Positions 31,956-39,033 of a DNA stretch of 39,033 nt are shown one piece after another. The notes under the pieces are model-generated. The model did no database searches. It had not been told where the DNA came from and worked only from the letters and a program-made list of their open reading frames with translations. Location: positions 16,454 through 55,486 of the forward strand of contig LFTN01000135.1 of the NCBI GenBank assembly GCA_001513495.1, written 5' to 3'. Both the position numbers and the translations under genes were made by a program. Source of the stretch: Clostridiales bacterium DTU087 (GTDB lineage Bacteria > Bacillota > Limnochordia > DTU087). Position 1 is the stretch's first letter; every line of letters starts with the position of its first letter.

Positions 31956-33344
31956 ATGTCAGCAGCTGCGGTGGTTCTCGCGGCAGGGAAAGGTACCCGC
32001 ATGAAGTCTGCAGTCCCAAAGGTTCTCCACCCCATATGCGGACTCCCTATGATAGCACATGTAGTCAACAACCTTCGGGAAGCAGGTGTTGAGCGGATCC
32101 TGGTTGTGGTGGGTCAAGAGGGACAGGAGATCCAAGGCCTCCTGGGATCGGAAGTGGAGTATGTCGTTCAAGCAGAGCAGCTGGGAACTGGCCATGCGGT
32201 GCTGCAGGCGGAAGCCGTCCTGCAAGGCTGCAGCGGCCCCGTGCTGGTAATCCACGGTGATACGCCCCTATACCGTCCCGGCACCTTGCGGGATCTCATC
32301 GAGGCCCATCAGAGTTCCAAAGCTCTTGCCACAGTGCTGTCAGTGGTTGTTGATGATCCCACAGGCTACGGAAGGATCATCCGGGACGCTGCCGACCGGT
32401 TTGCCAAGATCGTTGAACAGAAAGATGCTGGCCCAGAAGAGGCACTGGTGAAAGAGATTAACAGCGGCACCTATGTTTTCGAATGTGAGCCGTTGTTTGA
32501 GGCTCTGCACCAGATTAGCCCCGAAAACGCCCAAGCAGAGTATTACTTGACAGACGTGCTGGAAATCATCAAGGAGCAGGCAGGCAAAGTTGAAATCTTT
32601 ATCCACGGCGATCATGAAGAGGCATTGGGGATTAATAACCGGGTGCAGCTAGCAGCAGCAGAACGAATCCTGCGGGATAGGATTCGGGAGAGATGGATGC
32701 GGGCCGGTGTGACTATGGTGGATCCTGCCACTACATATGTGGATGCCGAGGCTGAACTGGCACCAGATGTAGTCCTTTTGCCTTTTACCTTTATCGAGGG
32801 CCGTACCCGGGTAGCTGCCGGTTCAGTCATCGGCCCCTTTAGTCGGGTAAAGGACTGCGTGGTGGGAGAAAATGTTACCATAAGCCAGGCAACTGTTCTG
32901 GAAAGCTCCTTAGATGCAGACTCCACAGTTGGCCCATACAGTTACATCCGGCCGGGATGCCGCCTGGCTGAAAAGGCCAAAGTCGGAGGATTTTGTGAGA
33001 TCAAAAACACGACTGTGGGGCCGGGGAGCAAGGTGCCCCACTTGACTTATCTGGGAGATACAAGTATCGGAAGCGGAGTCAATATTGGCGCGGGAACTAT
33101 TACCTGCAATTACGATGGAAAGAAAAAGCACCCCACAGTGATTGACGACGGGGCCTTTGTCGGCAGCAACTGCAATTTAGTAGCGCCTGTCGAAATAGGA
33201 GCCGGCGCCTATGTGGCAGCGGGATCTACCGTTACCAATGATGTGCCCCCAGGAGCTCTGGGAGTAGCCAGAAGCCGGCAGCGCAATATCCCAGATTGGG
33301 TTCAGCGCTGGAGCAGCAAGACAAATGCTCCGGAAGAGGGATAA
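31956..33344 (+). CDS. glmU: Bifunctional UDP-GlcNAc pyrophosphorylase / glucosamine-1-phosphate N-acetyltransferase
   Basis: Two-domain enzyme of 462 residues that acetylates glucosamine-1-phosphate and then makes UDP-GlcNAc for peptidoglycan. The N-terminal uridyltransferase has VVLAAGKGTRMKSAVPKVLH, QLGTGHAV and GDTPL; the C-terminal half is a left-handed beta-helix of hexapeptide repeats with the acetyltransferase region GDTSIGSGVNIGAGTITCNY followed by DGKKKH. It starts at ATG 31956 after GGGAGGGG. It is followed by prs, the conserved glmU-prs pair that links UDP-sugar and PRPP supply. Confidence 0.98.
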   Translation: MSAAAVVLAAGKGTRMKSAVPKVLHPICGLPMIAHVVNNLREAGVERILVVVGQEGQEIQGLLGSEVEYVVQAEQLGTGHAVLQAEAVLQGCSGPVLVIHGDTPLYRPGTLRDLIEAHQSSKALATVLSVVVDDPTGYGRIIRDAADRFAKIVEQKDAGPEEALVKEINSGTYVFECEPLFEALHQISPENAQAEYYLTDVLEIIKEQAGKVEIFIHGDHEEALGINNRVQLAAAERILRDRIRERWMRAGVTMVDPATTYVDAEAELAPDVVLLPFTFIEGRTRVAAGSVIGPFSRVKDCVVGENVTISQATVLESSLDADSTVGPYSYIRPGCRLAEKAKVGGFCEIKNTTVGPGSKVPHLTYLGDTSIGSGVNIGAGTITCNYDGKKKHPTVIDDGAFVGSNCNLVAPVEIGAGAYVAAGSTVTNDVPPGALGVARSRQRNIPDWVQRWSSKTNAPEEG

Positions 33345-33419
33345 TGATACGATTCTCGAATAACTCGAAGGAGGCTCTCAGTCCTCCAAAAATGTTGATG
33401 GGACAGGAAGTGAGCAGGG

Positions 33420-34373
33420 GTGTCCATCAGACACAATTATAAGAAGCTGAAGATATTTACAGGGACTGCCAACCCAAAACTAGCCCAGGATATTGCCCGT
33501 TATCTGGGCACAACGGTAGGACGTTCTGAGGTAAAGCGGTTTAGAGATGGCGAAATTAACATCCGCATTGGCGAGACAGTGCGGGGCGCCGATGTGTTTG
33601 TCGTTCAGCCCACAAGTGCTCCCACCGATACGCATTTGGTTGAGCTGTTGATTATGATTGATGCTTTCAAGCGCGCTTCAGCTAAAGAGATAGCAGCTGT
33701 CATTCCGTATTACGGGTATGCCCGGCAGGACCGCAAGACGCAGCCTAGAGATCCCATCAGTGCTAAGCTGGTTGCTAACCTGCTGACCGCCGCCGGCGCT
33801 GATCGGGTATTGACCATGGATTTACATGCAGGCCAGATTCAGGGCTTCTTTGATATTCCGGTGGATAACTTGCGGGCGATGCCTATCTTGGCTAATTACT
33901 TCTTGGAAAAGCAGCTGGAAGACGTGGTTGTAGTATCCCCAGATGTCGGCGGAGTTTCCCGGGCCCGGGAGTTTGCCAACCGCTTGGATTGCGGCTTAGC
34001 CATTGTTGATAAGAGGCGGCCGGAGCCCAACATGGCCGAGGCTGTCAATGTGATTGGAGACATCGAAGGGAGAACGGCAATCATAGTCGATGACATAATC
34101 GATACAGCCGGAAGCATGGTGGAGGCAGTCAGGGTGCTCATTGATCGGGGTGCCAAAGAAGTCTATGCCTGCTGCAGCCATCCGGTGCTTTCACCGCCTG
34201 CTACTGAGCGCTTAGCAGCATCCCCGGTGAAGGAAGTGGTAGTCACCAACAGTATCCCCCTCTCGCCGGAGAAGCAGCTGGACAAGATCAAGGTGCTGTC
34301 TGTTGCGCCCTTGTTCGGGGAAGCCATCAGGCGTATCTTTGAGGAACTGCCGGTAAGCAAGCTCTTTGACTAG
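33420..34373 (+). CDS. prs: Ribose-phosphate pyrophosphokinase (PRPP synthase)
   Basis: Class I PRPP synthase of 317 residues, making PRPP from ribose-5-phosphate and ATP for nucleotides, His and Trp. Motifs visible are FTGTANPKLAQDIARYLG, IPYYGYARQDRKTQPRDPIS, the divalent-ion loop TMDLHAGQIQGFFDIPVDNL and the PRPP loop IVDDIIDTAGSMVEA. It starts at GTG 33420, with AGGAAG nine bases upstream. A short reading frame (33392-33442) with its own strong GAAGGAGG overlaps this start in another frame; that Shine-Dalgarno is paired in a GGAGG/CCTCC hairpin (33370-33387). Confidence 0.97.
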   Translation: MSIRHNYKKLKIFTGTANPKLAQDIARYLGTTVGRSEVKRFRDGEINIRIGETVRGADVFVVQPTSAPTDTHLVELLIMIDAFKRASAKEIAAVIPYYGYARQDRKTQPRDPISAKLVANLLTAAGADRVLTMDLHAGQIQGFFDIPVDNLRAMPILANYFLEKQLEDVVVVSPDVGGVSRAREFANRLDCGLAIVDKRRPEPNMAEAVNVIGDIEGRTAIIVDDIIDTAGSMVEAVRVLIDRGAKEVYACCSHPVLSPPATERLAASPVKEVVVTNSIPLSPEKQLDKIKVLSVAPLFGEAIRRIFEELPVSKLFD

Positions 34374-34406
34374 GTCTGGCGGTACCTATCGGCAGGTGAG
34401 GGTTAT

Positions 34407-34436
34407 TTGACCAGCCTGTCTGCCCAGTGGTATAAT
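34407..34436 (+). promoter_or_regulatory. SigA-type promoter of rplY/ctc
   Basis: TTGACC at 34407-34412 and TATAAT at 34431-34436 are spaced 18 bases, with TG before the -10 (TGGTATAAT). The predicted start is near 34443, leaving a leader of about 60 bases. In B. subtilis the equivalent gene ctc is SigB-dependent; this one looks vegetative. Confidence 0.8.
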
Positions 34437-34504
34437 ATTAGGGCCCTTGAAGAGCCTAGGATAAGAAGTCTGTATCGCGCTGATAATGTGAGGAGGACAA
34501 GACT

Positions 34505-35155
34505 ATGCGACAATTCCAGTTGGCTGCCGAAATCCGTCGGGAGACGGGTAAAGGCGTCAACAATCGATTGCGCCGGTCAGGATATATTCCTGCGGTTGTT
34601 TATGGTTCGGGTAAAGAAAATGTCAATGTGCAAGTAGAAGAAAGGCTTGTTGGCCGTCTCATGCGGCAGGGCGGGTTGAACCGGCTGCTGACCCTCCAGA
34701 TAGATGGACAGGACAAGGCTGTCCTGGTGCAGGAGGTTCAGGTACATCCAGTCCGGGGCAGTCTGCAGCACATTGACTTTCTTGAGGTTCGCTTGGACGA
34801 GAAGGTTACCGTGACTGTACCGATCCAGATAGTGGGAGATGCTCCAGGTGTCCAGGAAGGCGGTGTTCTAACTCAGTCGTTATGGGAGTTGGAAGTATCC
34901 TGTCTGCCGACAGACATTCCAGATGCTCTAGAGATTGACATCTCCGGACTAGCCATCGGTGATACACTCTTGGTTAAGGATATTCAGGCTCAAGAGGGTG
35001 TCGAGATTACAGCGGATCCCGAAGAGACGGTATTGTCCATTGCGGTTCCACAGGCAGTGGTGGATGAGGCCGACGAAGCAGTTGAAGGCGAGGCTGCCGG
35101 CGAAGGTGCGGACGAGGGTGCTCAGCAAGCTGGTGCAGAAGAGCCGGCGGAGTAG
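34505..35155 (+). CDS. rplY: 50S ribosomal protein bL25, general stress (Ctc) type
   Basis: Long bL25/TL5/Ctc protein, 216 residues, binding 5S rRNA. The N-terminal L25 domain runs from FQLAAEIRRETGKGVNNRLR to about residue 95, with HPVRGSLQHIDFLEV. The C-terminal TL5-type beta domain (about 100-185) includes VTVPIQIVGDAPGVQEGGVL and DALEIDISGLAIGDTLLVKD. An acidic, Ala/Gly/Glu-rich tail follows, usual in this family. It starts at ATG 34505 after GAGGAGG. It has its own promoter and its own terminator, so it can be controlled separately from prs and pth. Confidence 0.96.
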   Translation: MRQFQLAAEIRRETGKGVNNRLRRSGYIPAVVYGSGKENVNVQVEERLVGRLMRQGGLNRLLTLQIDGQDKAVLVQEVQVHPVRGSLQHIDFLEVRLDEKVTVTVPIQIVGDAPGVQEGGVLTQSLWELEVSCLPTDIPDALEIDISGLAIGDTLLVKDIQAQEGVEITADPEETVLSIAVPQAVVDEADEAVEGEAAGEGADEGAQQAGAEEPAE

Positions 35156-35226
35156 TGTTGCCGCTCATGGTGGGTTGGCTGCCCAAAGAAATGGGGGCCA
35201 AACCCGCGAAGCTTATCTCTTTGGTT

Positions 35227-35259
35227 AAATGCGTGGCGAGTTACAGGCTGCGCATTTTT
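35227..35259 (+). terminator. Rho-independent terminator after rplY
   Basis: AAATGCG (35227-35233) pairs with CGCATTT (35251-35257) and the stem continues into five Ts to 35259. The loop is 17 bases. It lies 71 bases after the rplY stop and 60 bases before pth. Confidence 0.75.
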
Positions 35260-35281
35260 ACTTTGCAGGACCTTGGTATGT

Positions 35282-35318
35282 AGGGAGGTAGAGGGGCCGC
35301 TAGTGCGGCCGTCAAGCC
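35282..35318 (+). promoter_or_regulatory. Hairpin between Shine-Dalgarno and start codon of pth
   Basis: AGGGAGG at 35282-35288 is the only good Shine-Dalgarno, but it lies 30 bases from the ATG. Between them GGCCGC (35295-35300) and GCGGCC (35305-35310) form a perfect hairpin with loop TAGT. If it forms, effective spacing falls to about 14 bases. No alternative start exists: an in-frame TAG lies at 35301, within the hairpin, and the conserved N-terminus requires ATG 35319. Confidence 0.6.
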
Positions 35319-35897
35319 ATGAAGGCTATAATCGGATTGGGGAATCCAGGTGACCGCTATGCCGCCAATCGTCATAATCTGGGCTTTATGGCGGCAGATC
35401 GGCTGGCTGACCGCTGGAAGGCGCCGAAGTGGGGTCACCGCCATCAGGCACAGGTAACCAGCATTTCTCTGCCTGAAGGGCAGATACTATTGGCCAAGCC
35501 GCAGACATATATGAATAACAGTGGTACTGCCGTGAGAAAGATCTTAGATAGTTACGGCATAGCACCCCAGGATCTGTTGATTATCTATGATGACTTGGAT
35601 CTGGAGATTGGGCAGCTGCGGCTGCGCCGCACAGGGACTGCCGGCGGCCATCGGGGAGTCAGTTCGGTCATATCCTGTCTGGAAACACAGGATTTTCACC
35701 GCTTGCGGTTGGGGATCGGCAAACCTCCTCCAGGAGTGACAGTTGTCGATTATGTGCTAAGCGATTTTTCCAACCAGCAGTGGGAGACAATCAACAAAGT
35801 AATCGCCAGCGCCTGCGAAGCTGCTGCTGTTTGGGTGAAGGACGGCATCGATGATGCCATGGCCCGTTTCAATGGGATGCATCTAAAGGAAGGCTGA
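35319..35897 (+). CDS. pth: Peptidyl-tRNA hydrolase
   Basis: Pth (SpoVC in Bacillus) of 192 residues, which recycles tRNA from dropped-off peptidyl-tRNA. The N-terminus MKAIIGLGNPGDRYAANRHN carries Asn9 and catalytic His19; QTYMNNSGTAV and the catalytic Asp in LLIIYDDLDLEIGQLRLR are intact, and GTAGGHRGVSSVI is the tRNA-contacting loop. It is preceded by a terminator and a hairpin-spaced ribosome binding site, so its expression must rely on read-through or on an undetected promoter in 35260-35281. Its position before mfd fits the ctc-spoVC-mfd order. Confidence 0.97.
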   Translation: MKAIIGLGNPGDRYAANRHNLGFMAADRLADRWKAPKWGHRHQAQVTSISLPEGQILLAKPQTYMNNSGTAVRKILDSYGIAPQDLLIIYDDLDLEIGQLRLRRTGTAGGHRGVSSVISCLETQDFHRLRLGIGKPPPGVTVVDYVLSDFSNQQWETINKVIASACEAAAVWVKDGIDDAMARFNGMHLKEG

Positions 35898-36005
35898 GCC
35901 AATGCATAAATCTGCAGGTACTGGCCTACCTTAGTATATGAACTGTAGAGAGCTTGTACGGGGGACTGGCGCCCTTGATTGGCATGGAGTATATGATTAG
36001 ATAAT

Positions 36006-36413
36006 ATGGGATATATGCTTAAGGCACTGGCTGTCGCGGGAGCCGCCGCGCTCTTTGCGCTTAGGGTCAACCGCATCCTGGCGGCTGGATTTGGCGAAGT
36101 GGCTGTGAGGCTGCTGATTCCCGTAGTAGAAGAGGGGCTCAAAACGGGGTCGGCTCTTCTCTTTGGCTTGTCGGTGCCGGTTGTCCACATCGGCTTCGGC
36201 CTCTATGAAGCTGGATACGACTTGCTTGCCAATCCAGGTGTGGGCCGTACCAGACGCTGGCTGGCGGCTTTCTTGGCCATTATTGGGCATGGGATTTTTG
36301 GCTGGTTGACCTGGTGGCTGCTGTGGAGTAAGGGGAGCGCCATCCTGGCCCTTGCGCTGGCGTGTACAGTGCACTGCTTGTGGAACGCGACAGTACTAGG
36401 TATAAAGCGGTGA
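36006..36413 (+). CDS. Compact PrsW-like membrane protein (putative intramembrane protease)
   Basis: A 135-residue, highly hydrophobic protein with about four membrane segments (around 5-25, 32-58, 85-107 and 111-132). It carries, in order, VVEEGLKTG (E42, E43, K46), GFGLYEAGYD (E68), IIGHGIFGWL (H95) and VHCLWNATV (H123, N127). This order (EExxK, Glu, Gly-His, HxxWN) is the pattern of PrsW-type intramembrane metalloproteases, which in B. subtilis cut the anti-sigma factor RsiW; the relative CPBP family is an alternative. The protein is unusually short for PrsW. There is no Shine-Dalgarno at normal distance from ATG 36006; GGAG lies 16 bases upstream, next to a four-codon frame (35993-36004) that might couple translation. 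It sits where Bacillus has fin. Confidence 0.65.
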   Translation: MGYMLKALAVAGAAALFALRVNRILAAGFGEVAVRLLIPVVEEGLKTGSALLFGLSVPVVHIGFGLYEAGYDLLANPGVGRTRRWLAAFLAIIGHGIFGWLTWWLLWSKGSAILALALACTVHCLWNATVLGIKR

Positions 36414-36414
36414 T

Positions 36415-36500
36415 GGGAGGCTTTAAGGCATCTTCCGGGTTATTTGCCGCGCTTTGAATTACTCCAGGCTTCCTGGCGGCGGGAGGCTTTGAGGCTTCTA
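36415..36500. repeat. Imperfect 20-base direct repeat before mfd
   Basis: GGGAGGCTTTAAGGC (from 36415) and GGGAGGCTTTGAGGC (from 36481) begin two 20-base copies that match at about 17 positions, 66 bases apart. A small hairpin (CCAGG-CTT-CCTGG) lies between them. The repeats contain Shine-Dalgarno-like GGGAGG but no adjacent start codons of a supported gene. Confidence 0.45.
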
Positions 36501-36522
36501 TGATTGGTGGGAGGGGACAGAT

Positions 36523-39033
36523 TTGGGTATGCACGGGCTTCTACGCACTATTACACAATCGGAGGATTTTAGCCAGCTAGTGTCCGGATTGCGGCGGGGA
36601 CTGGCAGAACAGGCAGTGATTGGATTGGCCGGTTCTCAAAAAGCCGCCTATGTCGCCGGGCTTTATGCGGAAATCAAAGGCAGTTCTCAGCTGCAGAAGG
36701 GCCCGCTGTATGTAATTACTTATACTGTCTATCAAGCTGAGCAGCTCCATGCAGACCTGATGTCCTTTGTGCCCCGGGAGGATCTTTTTTTCTTCCCTGC
36801 CCAGGAAGTGTTTGTATACGAGGAAGTTACCCGCAATCTTGATATTCTTCGGGATCGGCTTCTAGCCTATAGGGCTATCATGGAAAGAGGCACTCCTGTT
36901 CTGATCGCTCCCATTCAAGCTTTGGCGGAGAGACTGATTCCGCCGGAGGTTTTCTTATCTGCCAGCTTTACCATCGATATGGAAACCCGGGTCCGCCTGG
37001 AAGAGCTGGCTGTTGAGCTGGTCAACATGGGATACCAGCGCGTGGATTTGGTGGAGGCTCCAGCTCAGTTCAGCATCCGGGGAGGCATTGTGGATATCTA
37101 CCCTCTGACCGAAGAGCTGCCTGTGAGGGTGGAGCTTTTTGACGACGAAGTTGATTCCATCCGCAGATTTGACCCTGAGACGCAGCGCTCCACAGAAAAC
37201 ATTCCCGGTTTCAAAGTCGTGCCTGCCAGTGAGTTCATTCTTCCGGAATCAGTGCGGGAGCAGGGTATCGCCGCTTTGCGGCAGCAGGCTGATTTGCAGA
37301 TCAGGCGGCTGGAGCGTGCCCGCAATACTCAAGGGGCGTCGGCATTGGAGGAGAGATTGGCAGCCCACCTAGAGAAGTTTGAGGAAAGGGCTGCTTTCGA
37401 AGGGATGGAGCAGTACAAGCCCTATTTTTACACCAATCTAGTCTCTCTGCTGGATTATGCCGATGGAGGCTATGTGATCTTTGACGAGCCGTCCCGTACC
37501 AGCGAACACCTCCGGTCATTCCTCAATGACTTCCAGGAGTCTTACAAGGGGCTCCTGGAGAAGGGCCGCCTGCTGCCCGGCATTGCCGACAACTACCATG
37601 ACTGGCCAAGTATTCTTAACGCCGCCCGCCGCCATCATCTTCTGTATTTGGCGGCCCTTTCCAAGAGGGCTCCAGGAATGAGCCCGCTGCAAACCATCAA
37701 TGTCTATGCTAGGCCGCCGGAGTCATTCCACGGCCAACTGGAGCGTCTGGCATCAAGCATCCGGGGGTGGCACCAGGAAGGCTGCGGCGTGGTCATGGTA
37801 GTGTCTACCGAGGAACGGGCCCATCGTTTGGTTGAAGTGCTTAAGGACTATGATATAGTCAGTATTTTCGTGCCGGAGATAACGACAGAGCTGATTGCCG
37901 GCAATGTACTGGTAAGCACCGGCACTCTGGAAGCCGGGTTTGAACTGCCCCTAAACAGGCTGGTGGTGCTTACAGAGAATGAGATCTACGGACGGTCTCG
38001 GCGGACACGGCGCAGCCGCAGCATCGAAGGCGGAGTCCGCATCACCGATTACAGCGCCCTGCGGGAAGGAGATTATGTAGTCCACATAAATCACGGCATC
38101 GGCCGCTATCTGGGAGTCCAGACTCTGCAGGCAGCCGGTATTCATAAAGACTATTTAGTGGTGCAGTATGCCGATGCCGATAAGCTCTATGTGCCCATCG
38201 ACCAAGTGGGGCTCCTGCAGAAGTATGTCGGCTCAGAAGACGGCCCGCCGAAAATCTACAAGCTCGGCGGCGGTGAGTGGGCTCGGGTGAAAAAGCGAGT
38301 CAAGGAATCTGTCCAGGAGCTGGCAGAGGGCTTGCTGCGGCTCTATGCTGAGCGGCAGACCGTCCAGGGATACCAGTTTTCAACAGACACTGTGTGGCAG
38401 GCAGAGTTTGAAGAAGCCTTTCCCTATGAACCGACCCCTGATCAGGTCCGGGCCATTGAGGATGTGAAGCGGGACATGGAGGCTCCCAAGCCGATGGATC
38501 GGCTGCTGTGCGGCGATGTAGGATATGGGAAAACAGAAGTTGCCGTCAGGGCAGCCTTCAAAGCAATCATGGACGGCAAACAGGTTGCTGTCTTAGTGCC
38601 GACTACCATCCTGGCGCAGCAGCACTACCGCACTTTTGTCGAGAGGTTTGAGGGGTATCCGGCCATTATTCACGTACTCAGCCGCTTTCAGTCGCCTGCC
38701 GAACAAGCGGCGTCCCTGGAACAGTTGAAGTTAGGAAAAGTTGACATTGTCATTGGAACACACCGTCTGCTGTCCAAAGATGTGGTGTTCAAGGATTTGG
38801 GTTTGGTGGTTGTCGATGAGGAACAGCGCTTCGGAGTAGCACAGAAGGAACGCCTGAAGCAGCTGAGAAAATCGGTGGATGTCTTGACTCTGACGGCAAC
38901 TCCCATCCCCCGGACGCTCCACATGTCTTTAGTTGGCGTAAGGGATATGAGCCTGATCGAGACTCCCCCGGAAAACCGCTTTCCCATTAGGACGTATGTC
39001 ATCGAATACAATGATGAGGTGATCCGGGAGGCA
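36523..39033 (+). CDS. mfd: Transcription-repair coupling factor, 3' end cut by window
   Basis: Mfd removes RNA polymerase stalled at DNA lesions and recruits UvrA. The visible 837 codons cover the UvrB-homology region (from MHGLLRTITQSEDFSQLVSG, including LAGSQKAAYVAGL), the segment RGGIVDIYPLTEELPVRVEL, the RNA polymerase interaction domain (EGDYVVHINHGIGRYLGVQ) and the translocase motor with Walker A GDVGYGKTEVAVRAAF (K670), PTTILAQQHY, DEEQRFGVAQKE and TATPIPRTLHMSL. Mfd is usually about 1150-1180 residues, so roughly the last 300 lie beyond the window. I set the start at TTG 36523, six bases after GGGAGGGG; ATG 36529 is an alternative. The frame is open to the last base. Confidence 0.96.
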   Translation, partial: MGMHGLLRTITQSEDFSQLVSGLRRGLAEQAVIGLAGSQKAAYVAGLYAEIKGSSQLQKGPLYVITYTVYQAEQLHADLMSFVPREDLFFFPAQEVFVYEEVTRNLDILRDRLLAYRAIMERGTPVLIAPIQALAERLIPPEVFLSASFTIDMETRVRLEELAVELVNMGYQRVDLVEAPAQFSIRGGIVDIYPLTEELPVRVELFDDEVDSIRRFDPETQRSTENIPGFKVVPASEFILPESVREQGIAALRQQADLQIRRLERARNTQGASALEERLAAHLEKFEERAAFEGMEQYKPYFYTNLVSLLDYADGGYVIFDEPSRTSEHLRSFLNDFQESYKGLLEKGRLLPGIADNYHDWPSILNAARRHHLLYLAALSKRAPGMSPLQTINVYARPPESFHGQLERLASSIRGWHQEGCGVVMVVSTEERAHRLVEVLKDYDIVSIFVPEITTELIAGNVLVSTGTLEAGFELPLNRLVVLTENEIYGRSRRTRRSRSIEGGVRITDYSALREGDYVVHINHGIGRYLGVQTLQAAGIHKDYLVVQYADADKLYVPIDQVGLLQKYVGSEDGPPKIYKLGGGEWARVKKRVKESVQELAEGLLRLYAERQTVQGYQFSTDTVWQAEFEEAFPYEPTPDQVRAIEDVKRDMEAPKPMDRLLCGDVGYGKTEVAVRAAFKAIMDGKQVAVLVPTTILAQQHYRTFVERFEGYPAIIHVLSRFQSPAEQAASLEQLKLGKVDIVIGTHRLLSKDVVFKDLGLVVVDEEQRFGVAQKERLKQLRKSVDVLTLTATPIPRTLHMSLVGVRDMSLIETPPENRFPIRTYVIEYNDEVIREA

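Noticed and set aside
1-39033. CRISPR arrays, insertion sequences, prophage genes, tRNA or rRNA genes, glycine or T-box riboswitches
   Set aside because: No regularly spaced repeats, transposase motifs, phage genes or tRNA cloverleafs were seen; any glycine riboswitch of the gcv operon would lie upstream of the window.

Overview
The window is a densely packed, almost entirely plus-strand piece of a spore-forming Firmicutes chromosome. Base composition looks about balanced by eye, and GTG/TTG starts and strong GGAGG-type ribosome binding sites are frequent. Spore genes (alpha/beta SASP, SpoVID/SipL-like protein, LonC protease, Veg, DacF-like carboxypeptidase), a split glycine dehydrogenase (GcvPA + GcvPB), DUF951, a MazG-like protein and a YybS-like protein point to a Clostridia- or Limnochordia-like anaerobe rather than Bacillus. 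This is inferred from gene content; no rRNA is present to settle it.

Layout. 1-4510: end of a glycine-cleavage operon (gcvPA cut by the window edge, gcvPB), prephenate dehydratase, an MscS channel and DUF951. 4601-8747: ychF, then rpsF-ssb-rpsR with a promoter, a structured leader and a terminator, then MazG-like, YybS-like and rplI. 8792-12747: LonC, aroE, and the only minus-strand genes, a pair of unknown function. 12959-19089: ddl, a small membrane protein, an ABC-F ATPase, and the replication pair dnaD-dnaB with a small helical protein. 19146-27500: YabE-like 3D-domain protein, rsmA, a YkuK-like protein, a degenerate amidase, veg, a degenerate GH18-like protein, a SPOCS/LysM protein and a two-Myb-repeat protein. 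27665-31773: DacF-like carboxypeptidase, ispE, a GntR regulator, a nucleotidyltransferase and an SASP. 31956-39033: glmU, prs, rplY/ctc, pth, a tiny PrsW-like membrane protein, and mfd running off the right edge. No gene-free stretch exceeds 300 bases; the longest are 26248-26507, 21663-21887 and 12748-12958.

How it fits together. Gene order combines two conserved blocks that flank oriC on opposite sides in Bacillus subtilis (ychF-rpsF-ssb-rpsR...rplI-dnaB and yabE-ksgA-veg-ispE-glmU-prs-ctc-pth-mfd). Here they are joined without dnaA or an origin between them. Housekeeping genes (translation, replication, wall precursor supply through ddl and glmU, PRPP, isoprenoids, repair) are interleaved with sporulation genes.

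Most interesting points: (1) two wall-hydrolase homologues at 21888-24549, both without a signal peptide and both with the catalytic acid replaced (amidase Glu to Lys, GH18 Glu to Gln), next to a SipL-like spore-coat morphogen, suggesting a mother-cell scaffold or binding module; (2) ddl and pth share an arrangement in which a GC-rich hairpin lies between the Shine-Dalgarno sequence and the start codon; (3) a very compact PrsW-like putative intramembrane protease sits where Bacillus has fin; (4) palindromes overlap promoter elements at rpsF and veg; (5) a two-Myb-repeat coiled-coil protein has a SigE-like promoter.
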